This document shows, one piece after another, positions 1 through 9,381 of a DNA stretch of 64,000 nt (within the stretch, counting starts at the first letter, position 1; each line of letters starts with the position of its first letter). The stretch is from Paenibacillus massiliensis subsp. panacisoli DSM 21345. Its GTDB lineage: Bacteria > Bacillota > Bacilli > Paenibacillales > Paenibacillaceae. Made by a program: the position numbers and the translations under genes. The DNA lies in the NCBI RefSeq assembly GCF_000426545.1, contig NZ_AUFO01000008.1:44857-108856 (forward strand). Direction: 5' to 3'. Below the pieces are notes generated by a model. That model was not told the origin of the DNA. It ran no database searches and saw nothing but the letters and a program-made list of their open reading frames with translations.

Positions 1-82
1 GTTAACTATGTCACTCTAACCGGCAAAACTAGTGACCCTAAAATTGATTGGCTTTTAGCTTGATTTTTCTTCATTCAGGTGG
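1..82. other. Unassigned DNA abutting truncated spoVR
   Basis: This stretch does not encode the conserved first ~65 residues expected for SpoVR. The spoVR reading frame meets a TAG at 56-58, and the other forward frames also have early stops and do not resemble SpoVR. The last codons before the usable start (F-R-W-L-F-A-K) match the family pattern around HWSFGK only loosely. It could be the terminus of an inserted element, but the window edge prevents identification. Confidence 0.4.
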
Positions 83-1363
83 TTGTTCGCTAAAAATTTT
101 CAAAAAATGAAAATGCAATACGACCTCGGTCTTAGCAAAATTTATGAGCTAGTCATCAATTCCAATCCTTGCTATGCATTTCTCCTGGAGGGCAATTCCC
201 TAATCCAAAACAAGCTGATTGTCGCTCATGTGCTGGCCCACTGTGATTTTTTCAAAAATAACGCTCGTTTCTCGGCCTCTAACCGCAATATGGTAGATAG
301 CATGTCTGCCACCGCAGAACGGATTAACAGCTATGAGCTGGAGTATGGCAAAGAGACGGTTGAAGCCTTCATTGACGCAGCTCTTGCGATCCAGGAGCAT
401 GTGGATCCTCAGCTCATCAAGCCTCGCCATCTGGATAAGCAACGTTATCTGGAGCTGAAGGTGAAGGAGCAGAAGAAGCCCTCACAGGAGGATACCTCCA
501 CAGGCCGCTATGATGATCTGTGGAATCTAGACGCCCCCGCTCAATCGCAGCACACTACGGATGACATTCAGGTACATCATTTTCCACCAGAGCCCGAGAA
601 GGATGTCGTGTGGTTCATTCAACAATTCTCCGAAGTGCTGGACGACTGGCAACGGGATATTCTGAGTATGCTGCGCGATGAAATGTTATATTTCTGGCCA
701 CAGATGGAGACGAAGATCATGAATGAGGGCTGGGCATCGTACTGGCATCAGCGGATCATTCGCGAATTGGATCTGTCCAGCGATGAGACGGTTGAGTTCG
801 CTATGCTGAATGCATCCGTCGTCCAACCATCCAAACAAAGTCTGAACCCTTATTATTTGGGATTGAAGATCTTCGAGGATATCGAACGTCGTTGGGATCA
901 ACCCACCGAGGAGGAGCAGAAGCGGCTGGGACGGCTTCCAGGCGAGGGACGTGCCAAAATCTTCGAAGTACGAGAGGTAGACTCGGATACCTCGTTCATA
1001 CGCAATTACATGACCAAACAACTGACAGAGGACCTGGACCTGTATGTATTCGAAAAGCGTGGACCCGAGTGGAAGATTACCGACAAATCCTGGGAGCACA
1101 TCCGTGATCAACTCGTGTACGCCCGTTTGAACGGAGGTTCTCCTTATCTGGTCGTCCATGATGCCGATTATCTGCGTACTGGAGAGCTGGTGCTGAAGCA
1201 TCAGTATGAAGGCGTGGAGCTCGATCTGAAATATATGGAGCGTACACTTCCCTATGTCTATAAACTCTGGGGACGAACGGTCCATCTGGAGACAGTCGTT
1301 GAGGATAAGCGGGCCATGTTCTCCTTTGACGGAAAAAAGCATCATCGCAAGTTCCTGCAATAG
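83..1363 (+). pseudogene. spoVR: SpoVR family protein, 5'-truncated
   Basis: The product is recognisably SpoVR, a sporulation protein needed for proper spore cortex/coat maturation in Bacillus. Visible family hallmarks are [20 protein letters not shown] at the start, [13 protein letters not shown] near residue 50, [12 protein letters not shown] in the middle, and a normal C-terminus. The 426 codons compare with roughly 470 for the usual protein. The N-terminal segment, with the family's FGAYGMPTRFSHW region, is absent, and an in-frame TAG lies at 56-58. The only available start is the TTG at 83, with no clear ribosome site. I infer a 5' disruption, perhaps by an element lying left of the window. 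The remaining coding sequence is intact, so the event may be recent, or a shortened protein may still be made. Confidence 0.75.
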
Positions 1364-1442
1364 TATATCCATATATATACGGTGTGCCATACAACATACA
1401 ATTTTCAATTACATTTGCATTCAATTATATAGCTACACAACG

Positions 1443-1477
1443 AGACGGTCTCTCCTGCATCATGCGGAGGACCGTCT
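1443..1477. terminator. Hairpin between convergent spoVR and gldA
   Basis: An 8-bp stem AGACGGTC/GACCGTCT is extended by CTCC/GGAG around a 10-nt loop. It sits between two convergent genes and may stop transcription from both sides. The flanking T-runs are poor. Confidence 0.5.
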
Positions 1478-1492
1478 TATGGATATATCTAT

Positions 1493-2608
1493 TCAGCGTC
1501 CCGTCTTCTTCTTATATGCTGTTGCATACTGATCCGCAGCAAGGATCGCATCCAGCATCCGATCGGCGTCGATCGGGAAGGGAAGATTGTGCGAGGTCTC
1601 CCCTTCCTTGGTCGCCGCTTGTGCCACCCGGTACAAGTCCTCATGTGAGGCCTTCTTCAGCTTGATATCCTCCAGGGTGACAGGCAGATCAAGCTGAAGA
1701 TACAATTCCATATATCGCTCAAGCTCCAGCAAAGGACGTTGCTCCAGTGTCAGCTGTACCAAAGTCCCGAATGCGACCTTTTGTCCATGAGTCATATGAT
1801 GTATGTCGCCTTCAAGTACCGTAAAGCCATTATGCACCGCATGTGCTCCCGCCAGACCACCGCTCTCGAACCCAATTCCGCTTAGGAGCGTATTCGCCTC
1901 GACGACGGCCTCCAGAGCAGGAGTAACTACTTTCCGCTTGACTGATTCATAGGCTAGCACACCATAATCGAAGAGCACTTCTTCACAGCGACGGGCAATC
2001 GCTTCGGCAGCAATTGTCGGAAGTCCCCCAGCCATTGTTGTCTTGCGTGCTTCAATCACCGCTCTGGCCTCCACCCAGGTAGCGAGCGCATCGGCAATCC
2101 CCGAGGTAAGGAACAACGGTGGTGCTTCGGCAATCACCTTGGTATCCACCAGAATCAGGTCCGGGTTCTTTCGATAAAATGCATAAGATTCGAACTCGCC
2201 GTTATCCGAGTAAATAACAGATAAAGCACTGGTAGGCGCATCCGTCGAGGCTGCCGTAGGAACGATCACACAGAGAGCCGCCAGCTCGTCATTGACGGCT
2301 TTCGCTGTATCCAGCGTCTTTCCTCCGCCTACGCCAATGACGATATCTACTCCGCTCCCTTTTCCTTGCTCGGTAATACGTTCAATCTCATTGCGGGAGG
2401 CCTCTCCCTTGAATTCCGCCCTTACAGCTGCAATTCCCTCCTGCTCCAGACTGTTGACGACCCGATTGCCTGCAATCTCCCATACGACCTCATCTGCAAT
2501 GACGAGTGCAATGCTGCCGAGGCCCTTGACGTAATGTCCAGTCTTGTCCACAACATTTCTGCCTTGTACATATTTGCCCGGACTGATAAAAATTCGATCC
2601 GTCATCAT
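1493..2608 (-). CDS. gldA: Glycerol dehydrogenase (iron-type alcohol dehydrogenase family)
   Basis: This NAD-dependent dehydrogenase interconverts glycerol and dihydroxyacetone in the cytosol. The sequence shows the [14 protein letters not shown] nucleotide-binding loop (around residues 92-105), [15 protein letters not shown], and the metal-binding region with [20 protein letters not shown] and [11 protein letters not shown]. These supply the Asp and His ligands of the family, and the length of 371 aa is normal. GGAGGG lies just before tandem ATG codons; the second ATG (2605) has better spacing than the first. It appears monocistronic, facing spoVR. Confidence 0.9.
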   Translation of the reverse strand: MMTDRIFISPGKYVQGRNVVDKTGHYVKGLGSIALVIADEVVWEIAGNRVVNSLEQEGIAAVRAEFKGEASRNEIERITEQGKGSGVDIVIGVGGGKTLDTAKAVNDELAALCVIVPTAASTDAPTSALSVIYSDNGEFESYAFYRKNPDLILVDTKVIAEAPPLFLTSGIADALATWVEARAVIEARKTTMAGGLPTIAAEAIARRCEEVLFDYGVLAYESVKRKVVTPALEAVVEANTLLSGIGFESGGLAGAHAVHNGFTVLEGDIHHMTHGQKVAFGTLVQLTLEQRPLLELERYMELYLQLDLPVTLEDIKLKKASHEDLYRVAQAATKEGETSHNLPFPIDADRMLDAILAADQYATAYKKKTGR

Positions 2609-2767
2609 TCACCCTCCAATTTTAGATCTCCTTCATGTATTACCCAATTCCTGACTGTTTTGTACGTAATATTTCTCACAAGGATTGATGCGCTTAGGCT
2701 ATGGCTCAAGCTATGATTAGGAGTTGCTCAATCCAACTGCAAGTGTGCTATACGTTCACCAGTATAC

Positions 2768-2804
2768 GAAAAAGCACAGTCATTCATGCAAATGAACTGT
2801 GCTT
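2768..2804 (-). terminator. Terminator of the exporter operon
   Basis: On the minus strand GAAGCACAGT pairs with ACTGTGCTT, followed by TTTTTC. It lies just after the permease stop codon. Confidence 0.75.
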
Positions 2805-2817
2805 CTTGAGGATATAA

Positions 2818-4029
2818 TCATTCATAGCGCAAGGCATCAATCGGTTTGAGCTGAGCCGCCTTCCTGGCCGGGTAGACACCGAAGACAATTCCCACCGCCA
2901 TGGACGACAGGAAGGAATACAGCATCGGTTCCATAGTCAACTCAATAGATAGACCTGCGAATTTCTCCAGCAGTAGCGCCGTTCCCACTCCGATCGCTAC
3001 CCCAGACAGTCCTCCAATAATACTGAGAATGACCGACTCCACGAGGAATTGGCGTAAAATATCACCACGCTTCGCCCCAATGGCCTTGCGAATGCCAATT
3101 TCCCGTGTGCGCTCCGTGACCGACACGAGCATAATATTCATAATGCCGATTCCTCCGACCACCAGCGAGATAGCAGCAATACCGGACAACAGCGTCGTCA
3201 TCACGCTAGTCACGCTTTCAGCCGTCTCCAGAATCTGGGACTGGTTCGTAATCGAGAAGTCATTATCATTGCTGGACTTCAGCTCATGCGAGGCGCGCAA
3301 GGCCTGCGTAATCTCGTTCTGTGCCTGCGTCATGACCTCAGCAGAGGTGGCTGAAGCATAGATTGTCCTGACATTCGTCATGCCAAGTCGTGCTTTGGCG
3401 GTGGAGATGGGAACGATGATTTTGTCATCATTGTTTGTCATCCCCGAGCTTCCTTGACTGGCGAGCACACCTACAATGGTGAACGGCACCCGGTTAATTT
3501 TGATCGTCTCACCAATGGGATTGACACCTTCGGAGAAGAGGTTCGTAACGATCTCATTACCGACGACGGCAACATTCTCATGGTTATTGTATTCATAATT
3601 ATTGAAAAATCGTCCCGATTGCACCGATACACTCCGCACCTCCGGAAAAGCCACGCTTGTTCCCTCTACACTGGTATTATAGTTGCTTGACCCATAGATA
3701 ACCTGAAAATTGGATGACGCACTGGGCACCGCATCGGATACGGTAGATAGCTCACGTATCACTGATATATCATCTAGCGACAATGTATTGGATGAGCCAA
3801 AGCCCATATTAATTCCACCAGAGGATTGCTGACCAGGCGAGATAATCAGCAAATTGCTCCCTAGCCCGTTAATCTGCGAGGTGACGCTTGAACTAGAGCC
3901 TTTACCAATGGCAACCATCGCGATGACCGCGCTGACTCCAATGATAATACCAAGCATAGTCAGGAAGGAACGCAGCTTGTTCGACAGGATGCTGCGAACC
4001 GAGACACGCATAATCTCCATAATGTTCAT
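2818..4029 (-). CDS. ABC transporter permease, MacB/FtsX family (YknZ-like)
   Basis: This is the membrane subunit of a MacB-type mechanotransmission ABC exporter. There is one N-terminal membrane helix (around residues 20-45, SFLTMLGIIIGVSAVIAMVA), a long extracytoplasmic MacB_PCD domain, and three C-terminal helices including the FtsX signature SVTERTREIGIRKAIGAKR. At 403 aa it matches Bacillus YknZ and carries no fused ATPase domain. Its ATG overlaps the TGA of the upstream ATPase gene, so the two are translationally coupled. It is the last gene of the TolC-like/adaptor/ATPase/permease operon. The substrate is not evident from sequence; toxic peptides or macrolide-like compounds are usual for the family. 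Confidence 0.9.
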   Translation of the reverse strand: MNIMEIMRVSVRSILSNKLRSFLTMLGIIIGVSAVIAMVAIGKGSSSSVTSQINGLGSNLLIISPGQQSSGGINMGFGSSNTLSLDDISVIRELSTVSDAVPSASSNFQVIYGSSNYNTSVEGTSVAFPEVRSVSVQSGRFFNNYEYNNHENVAVVGNEIVTNLFSEGVNPIGETIKINRVPFTIVGVLASQGSSGMTNNDDKIIVPISTAKARLGMTNVRTIYASATSAEVMTQAQNEITQALRASHELKSSNDNDFSITNQSQILETAESVTSVMTTLLSGIAAISLVVGGIGIMNIMLVSVTERTREIGIRKAIGAKRGDILRQFLVESVILSIIGGLSGVAIGVGTALLLEKFAGLSIELTMEPMLYSFLSSMAVGIVFGVYPARKAAQLKPIDALRYE

Positions 4030-4748
4030 AAGCGTCCAGCCTCCGATCCAGCGAGAGTACGATTGACCACGCGGTCGTCAGATACGATCTGCCCGTCACG
4101 AAAATGAATGTTCCGCTTCGCATAGGCTGCAATCTCCGGCTCATGCGTAACGATAATCACCGTCTTGCCCTTATCGTTCATTCGTTGGAATATCCCCATA
4201 ATATCCTCCGTTGTCTTGGTATCCAAGGCCCCTGTAGGCTCATCAGCTAGAATAATCACCGGATCATTGACGATAGCGCGAGCAATGGATACCCGCTGCT
4301 GCTGCCCCCCGGATAGCTCGTTAGGCTTGTTATGAAGCCGTTCTCCAAGACCTACGCTCTGTAGCGCTTCAACCGCCCGTGTACGACGTTCTCTAGCCGA
4401 TATTCCTGCATACATCATTGGCAGCTCTACATTAGCTACTGCTGTAGTACGTGGCAGCAGGTTAAAGCTCTGAAAGACAAAACCGATCTTCTGATTGCGA
4501 ATGATCGCCAACTCATCATCATGAGCATCCAGAATGGAGTAGCCGTCCAGCAGAAAGCTACCGGAAGTCGGTTTATCGAGGCAACCAATCATATTCATCA
4601 TCGTTGATTTACCTGAGCCAGACGGACCCATAATGGTGACGAAGTCTCCCTCCTCGATCGACAGATTCACACCGCGCAGGGCATAGATTGCTTGCTCCGC
4701 AACCTGATAAGTCTTGATCAGATGATCAATTTGAATAACGGGCTTCAT
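4026..4748 (-). CDS. ABC transporter ATP-binding protein (MacB/LolD/YknY type)
   Basis: This cytoplasmic ATPase powers the adjacent permease. It has Walker [10 protein letters not shown] (near residue 42), Q-loop [11 protein letters not shown], signature [14 protein letters not shown], Walker [14 protein letters not shown] and the H-loop VTHEP. Both the length and the family-specific [10 protein letters not shown] segment fit the LolD/MacB group. GGGAGG lies 9 nt before the ATG at 4748; an ATG six bases upstream (4754) would overlap the adaptor stop by 4 bp but sits only 3 nt from the ribosome site. Confidence 0.93.
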   Translation of the reverse strand: MKPVIQIDHLIKTYQVAEQAIYALRGVNLSIEEGDFVTIMGPSGSGKSTMMNMIGCLDKPTSGSFLLDGYSILDAHDDELAIIRNQKIGFVFQSFNLLPRTTAVANVELPMMYAGISARERRTRAVEALQSVGLGERLHNKPNELSGGQQQRVSIARAIVNDPVIILADEPTGALDTKTTEDIMGIFQRMNDKGKTVIIVTHEPEIAAYAKRNIHFRDGQIVSDDRVVNRTLAGSEAGRL

Positions 4749-4750
4749 AC

Positions 4751-6418
4751 TCATCGACCTCCCGGAGGACCACTAGGGCCGCCACCAAAGCTGCCGCCAC
4801 CCATGATGCTCTGCTGTGAGCGGGACGATGACGATGTGGATGAGGAGGAGGAAATCTCCGTCTGGGTCGGGATAGTAATTGTATCGTTCTCCTTCAGGCC
4901 AGAGGTAATCTCAACACGATCAGCTGTGTAGAGACCGACCTCTACTGGCTGGAATTGCACCCCACCTGCAGCATTTTGCCGATTAGACTGAACACCACCA
5001 TTTGACTTATTTACATTGTTACCAGAAGTATTGTTATTTTCAGATGGTGTCGTAGCAGCCGGAGGCTCTGTACTGGACTGATTATCCACACTGCCACCAG
5101 ACGAGTTACTATTCGATGTGCTTGAGCCAGTGCCCGCAAGCTTCATCACACCGTCTTGATCGCCTCTTGTGATAAGAGCTGTCGAAGGAATGTACAGCAC
5201 ATTGCTATGTGTGCCCAAATCCAGCGTGACATCCATCGACATGCCTGTCTTCAGTAGCCCATTCGTATTCGAGATGGACATCTTCACCTCATAGGTTGTA
5301 ACACCCGAATCCGTCGTCGCTTCCGGCGCGATTGAGGTCACCTTGCCTTCAAAGCTCTCGTTCGGATAGGTATCAGACTTGAAGGTAGCTGATTGGCCGA
5401 CCTCTACACTCCCGATATCACTTTCACTAACCGCGGCGCTGACACTCAACTCCTCGCTGTTGGAGTCATTCATTACGATAAATGGCGTAGTTGGGCTAGT
5501 ACCTACATCCCCATTCACCTGCAAAATAATCCCGTCCCACGGAGCGGTCAACACCAGCTTCTCAAGGTCTGCCTGCTTTTGCTCTACCTGAGTCTGAGCT
5601 TGCAGCACAGATGCCTTAGCTGACACCAGACTCGCCGCCTTAGGCGGCTCCAGAGTAGCGTTAAGCTGTGCCAGAGAGGACTGGTAGGAGATCTCAGCCT
5701 CCTTGATTGCCTTGTCTACCGATTTCTGCTTATTACTTAGCTCTAACTGGGCATTATCATACTCCTCCTGAGCACTGTCCAGCGAATCCTTTGCTTGATT
5801 AAGCTCAGACTCGGCAATGGCATTCGCTTCATATAGGTACGCCTGATCCTCGTACTCCTGTTTAGCGGAATCCAATTTCTTTTTGGCAGAATCTACGGTT
5901 CGCTGGGCCGTCTCTACATCGGTTGCGGTACGAGCAGACTCCAGCGTCAGCTCCGCTTTACTGACATTCACGCGCTGCACGGCAATCTCGCTCTCCGAGG
6001 CAGTCTCCTGCGCTTGCTCCAGTTGAGCCTGGGCCACCTCCAGACTGGCTTGTGACTCCTTCAGTTGTACCAGCCCATCTGATTGGTCCAGCGTCGCCAG
6101 TACCTGACCTTTCTTGACCACGTCGCCGACCTTGACATTCACAGCTGTCAGCTTGGTATCGTCAGCGGATGTAAAGTTCAGATTGACCTCCTTGGTAGCC
6201 TCCACGGTCCCCGACAGCTCCAGTGTCTTCGTCACATCACCACGCGCCACCTGCACAGTCTGAGCTGTTGGCACGAACGAGGGTGTGCTTTGCATATTGA
6301 AATACAGATAGCCACCTGCTCCCAACGCCACGGCCAGTACCCCAACCGTCCAGATTAATCTTTTGCGACGCTTTTTTCTTAATGCGCCTAACGGATTTGT
6401 TATTGATGCTTCACCCAT
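4751..6418 (-). CDS. HlyD/MacA-type membrane fusion adaptor (YknX-like)
   Basis: This is the periplasmic-adaptor type subunit of the exporter, anchored by an N-terminal helix (WTVGVLAVALGAGGYLYF) with the rest outside the membrane. It has a barrel-sandwich half (NVKVGDVVKKGQVLATLD), a very long alpha-helical coiled-coil hairpin, the second lipoyl half (APWDGIILQVNGDVG) and a beta-barrel region. At about 555 aa it is far longer than Bacillus YknX (~377). A Ser/Asn/Thr-rich insert interrupts the last domain, and the C-terminus is Ser/Gly-rich, ending GGGPSGPPGGR. The start is taken at ATG 6418 because GGAGG lies 8 nt upstream; an in-frame TTG further out falls at that ribosome site. Confidence 0.88.
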   Translation of the reverse strand: MGEASITNPLGALRKKRRKRLIWTVGVLAVALGAGGYLYFNMQSTPSFVPTAQTVQVARGDVTKTLELSGTVEATKEVNLNFTSADDTKLTAVNVKVGDVVKKGQVLATLDQSDGLVQLKESQASLEVAQAQLEQAQETASESEIAVQRVNVSKAELTLESARTATDVETAQRTVDSAKKKLDSAKQEYEDQAYLYEANAIAESELNQAKDSLDSAQEEYDNAQLELSNKQKSVDKAIKEAEISYQSSLAQLNATLEPPKAASLVSAKASVLQAQTQVEQKQADLEKLVLTAPWDGIILQVNGDVGTSPTTPFIVMNDSNSEELSVSAAVSESDIGSVEVGQSATFKSDTYPNESFEGKVTSIAPEATTDSGVTTYEVKMSISNTNGLLKTGMSMDVTLDLGTHSNVLYIPSTALITRGDQDGVMKLAGTGSSTSNSNSSGGSVDNQSSTEPPAATTPSENNNTSGNNVNKSNGGVQSNRQNAAGGVQFQPVEVGLYTADRVEITSGLKENDTITIPTQTEISSSSSTSSSSRSQQSIMGGGSFGGGPSGPPGGR

Positions 6419-6470
6419 ATATGTAACCTCCAATTGTCTTGATGGAACCTAATCAACTAATCAATCCAAG

Positions 6471-7733
6471 CTAATCAATCCAAGGCGCTTCCAGCACACG
6501 CTGCACCTCATCCATCTGCAGTAACAAATCCTGAAACTGTACTTCGAGATTGCTCACGCTTTGCTCTGCCTTCATTACATCAATCCGTGTAACAAGTCCA
6601 CGCTCCCACTTCTTATTAACAATAGTCAGTGCATTGTGTGCAGCGGTTAGCTTCCCCTGGAGCTGCTCGTACTGCTGCTGTAGATTTTGCTGATTGTAAT
6701 AGGTGCTCCTGAGCGATTCACCCAGCTCCTTTTTGCTGTTCGTCAGTTCACTATTCGCATCGGCAACAGACATCTTGACTAGCTCATACTCACCGTCACT
6801 GGAGTTGAACGAGAAGTAGGTGACATTTAGTTCAGCCAGCTCCACACTTCTCTCCTTCTGCCAGATTGTAGGGTCATAAGAGATGACCTTTTGAATATAG
6901 GTCTCGATATCAAGCTTCTCTGGCTCCTGATATGCTGGCGTGTCCGATAGCACAAGCGTCTCATTCAGGCCCATACCCAGCATCGTTAGCAAGCTCTCCC
7001 TCTTCTGCTTCAGCGTGTCCTGAGCCTGAGTCAAGCTCTGCTCTGCCTCGATTCTCGACTGGACAGCCTCATCCCGGGCTGCTCCAGAGAGCTTCCCCTT
7101 GCTGGCCTTCGCCAGCGCAGCTTGCTCCTCAGCACGGGCAATCTCCAGCGAGGTCTCCGTTGTCTGCAGCGCTCTCTCGGAGGACAGCACACTATAGTAG
7201 GCGACTACCGTCTTGTATGCGATCTGATCCTTCACCGTATCGATATTCCTAAGTGCCATCAGATAATTCACATTGGATGAGTTATATTGCTTCCAGGCTG
7301 AGCGAGAGGTCGCGCCATCTTCACCAGTCCCTGTCCCTGTCGGGATGTAATCCAGATTATCGGCAGCTGTCTCCAGATTAATTCCGCTGCGCTGATAGCT
7401 GCTCAGAGCACTCTTCAGGCTGTAACTATTCGTGATAGCTAGCCCGATCGCTTCATCTAAGGACAAGCCTGAGTCCTGCCCAGCCTCCGTTGCACTGGAG
7501 GTGGAGCTTTCAGCACTGGATGTACTTGAAATGTATCCATTTGTGACCGTGTCTCCGATTGCTGCGCCCCGGGTAGCATCGTTAGCCGCTTCAGTCGTCA
7601 GATTGGCCGCTTCACTCACTTTTGCCGGGTCAGCGGCTCCTCCCACCAGCTCTGTCTCTGCGTACGCAGCCGGAAGCAGGCTGGCTGAACACACGGTCAA
7701 CATCAGTACGGCAACAGCTGTGTGTCTCTTCAT
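6471..7733 (-). CDS. TolC-family (outer membrane efflux protein-like) secreted protein
   Basis: The protein begins with a classical signal peptide (MKRHTAVAVLMLTVCSASLLPAAYA) and continues as ~390 residues of heptad-rich helix. It shows the internal duplication typical of outer-membrane efflux proteins: LSLDEAIGLAITNSYSLKS, a central segment, then the C-terminal RGLVTRIDVMKAEQSV repeat. In diderms TolC forms the outer-membrane duct docked to HlyD/MacA adaptors. Here it is the first gene of an operon with such an adaptor and a MacB system, in what looks like a monoderm. I infer that it forms an extracellular or wall-spanning extension of the exporter. The start follows AAGGAG, with 8 nt spacing; an upstream in-frame ATG would add 22 residues before the signal peptide. 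Confidence 0.85.
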   Translation of the reverse strand: MKRHTAVAVLMLTVCSASLLPAAYAETELVGGAADPAKVSEAANLTTEAANDATRGAAIGDTVTNGYISSTSSAESSTSSATEAGQDSGLSLDEAIGLAITNSYSLKSALSSYQRSGINLETAADNLDYIPTGTGTGEDGATSRSAWKQYNSSNVNYLMALRNIDTVKDQIAYKTVVAYYSVLSSERALQTTETSLEIARAEEQAALAKASKGKLSGAARDEAVQSRIEAEQSLTQAQDTLKQKRESLLTMLGMGLNETLVLSDTPAYQEPEKLDIETYIQKVISYDPTIWQKERSVELAELNVTYFSFNSSDGEYELVKMSVADANSELTNSKKELGESLRSTYYNQQNLQQQYEQLQGKLTAAHNALTIVNKKWERGLVTRIDVMKAEQSVSNLEVQFQDLLLQMDEVQRVLEAPWID

Positions 7734-7813
7734 TTCCTTCACTCCTTCATAACTCTCATCTCTGCTAAATCTAGCGTAGCAATGCAATGTGTCAGGCATG
7801 TGTCAAGCAACCC

Positions 7814-7858
7814 AAAAAAGGGACAACCCGAAGCCACGTAGCGGCCCCGAATGTCCCT
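7814..7858 (-). terminator. Terminator after the sensor kinase gene
   Basis: On the minus strand AGGGACA and TGTCCCT form the stem base, followed by TTTTTTGGG. It separates the two-component genes from the exporter operon. Confidence 0.75.
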
Positions 7859-7934
7859 GGTTCAAGCATATATAATTCAACATGAAGCTATGCTGCATGT
7901 GAGCCTTCCTCACCAAGTGCACTAGTTAAGCTAT

Positions 7935-9368
7935 CTAGTTCCCTTCAAGCCGATGATCCGTCACAGGCAACACCAGTCTGAATACCGTCTCTCCTTGCCC
8001 ACTTCTCAGAAGCAACAGCTCTCCCCCAAGCGAACGAGCCATCATGCGACTGAAGGGTAGTCCAATACCTAGCCCTCGTACCTTGTGCTTCTTCCCTTCT
8101 CCCCGATAGAAACGCTCAAATATAAGAGCCTGCTCCGCTGCAGGAATACCGTTTCCCCAATCCTTGACATCGAGGATGATCTCCTGACCCGTCATCATGA
8201 TGTCCACCTCTATGCGAGGATTGGCCTCCATATCCCCGCTGGAAGCATCACTGGCTTGGCGGGCGTTATTCAGCAGGTTATACATAATTTGCTGCAGCCG
8301 CAATGGATCGGTGCACACCTCCAGTTCCTCCTTATTCGAGCTCAGCGATACCCTGACGCATTTGGCCTCCTGCGTAAGCTCCCATTGACGCAAAATATCC
8401 TTCACAAGCTCCTGTAGCTGAACCATCTCCTTATGCACCTTGAAATCCCCTACCGCAAAGGAATTGAACTCCAACAAATCCTCTATCATATGCTGCAAGC
8501 GATTCGTCTCATGGCGACAAATATCTAGGAACTCCTTCGCCTCCTCACCGCTGACGACATCCTCCTGCACAGCCTGAATCAAGCCGCTAATGGACGTGAC
8601 CGGAGTCTTCAGCTCATGAGTAACGCCAGCCAGCAGCTGTGTTCTCATCAGCTCCATCTGCTTCAGGCGCTTCGCCATCTCCTCAAATGCATTCATTAGC
8701 TCATAGATTTCCTGTTCCTTCACACCTTTATAGAGATTGAGATCATAATTCCCGGCAACAATCTGCTCTGCCGCATTCACTACAACTCCGATCGGACGGT
8801 ATAATCTGCGTGTGAGCAGATAGATGACTGCCCAGCCGAGCAGTCCGAGACTGAGTACCAGAATGATCAGCAGATGCACCTGCCAAGGAGCGGTGACCAG
8901 CAGCTTTTCAGGCTGTAAAATGATTACCCAGCCCAGCGTACGGTCATTATGCTCAACTTCCTTTTGTACAGCATAGAAGCTTAACCCCGGTCCTGGCCCG
9001 ATCTGGAAGCTATCCGTCCGATCCGCTCCTCCAGCAAAGCGCTGGAGATGGCTCATAATTTCTCCGTTTACATCGTAATACATACTGCTGGAGATGACCC
9101 TCTTATTATCGTCAAGCAGGATGAAGCAGGGCTTGTCCTTGAATGGAATCATCTTCTGCTTGCGTTCCACGATACTGAAGAGATCGTAATCCGGCGCCAG
9201 CTTCCCATCTACAACGACCAGTTCGGCCGTATCTGCTGCCAGCAGATCCATGTAATCCAGCTGCTTCTGCTTCTCGTAATACTGCAGCCAGAAGAAAGAC
9301 AATATACCAATGGTTATGAGCCCGATGCACAGCGTTAGCAGATATCTGGTTGTCCAGTATCGAAGCAT
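7935..9368 (-). CDS. Sensor histidine kinase (HAMP, HisKA, HATPase)
   Basis: This membrane sensor pairs with the response regulator encoded just upstream. Counting from the ATG at 9368, two membrane helices (about 8-28 and 164-186) bracket a ~135-residue extracytoplasmic sensing domain. A HAMP linker follows, then the HisKA box GVTHELKTPVTSISG with the phosphoacceptor His near 252. The HATPase domain shows an N-box (NLLNNARQAS), DWGNGIP and GLGIGLPFSRMM. The start is 13 nt after the regulator stop, and the ribosome site is weak. A further in-frame start at 9446 would put 26 residues without membrane character inside the regulator gene, so I reject it. The signal is unknown; control of the downstream exporter is possible but only inferred from position. 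Confidence 0.88.
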   Translation of the reverse strand: MLRYWTTRYLLTLCIGLITIGILSFFWLQYYEKQKQLDYMDLLAADTAELVVVDGKLAPDYDLFSIVERKQKMIPFKDKPCFILLDDNKRVISSSMYYDVNGEIMSHLQRFAGGADRTDSFQIGPGPGLSFYAVQKEVEHNDRTLGWVIILQPEKLLVTAPWQVHLLIILVLSLGLLGWAVIYLLTRRLYRPIGVVVNAAEQIVAGNYDLNLYKGVKEQEIYELMNAFEEMAKRLKQMELMRTQLLAGVTHELKTPVTSISGLIQAVQEDVVSGEEAKEFLDICRHETNRLQHMIEDLLEFNSFAVGDFKVHKEMVQLQELVKDILRQWELTQEAKCVRVSLSSNKEELEVCTDPLRLQQIMYNLLNNARQASDASSGDMEANPRIEVDIMMTGQEIILDVKDWGNGIPAAEQALIFERFYRGEGKKHKVRGLGIGLPFSRMMARSLGGELLLLRSGQGETVFRLVLPVTDHRLEGN

Positions 9369-9381
9369 CGTTGTTCTCTGA

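Noticed and set aside
686..1408. 240-codon minus-strand frame inside spoVR
   Set aside because: It is antisense to clear spoVR coding sequence with no supporting signals.
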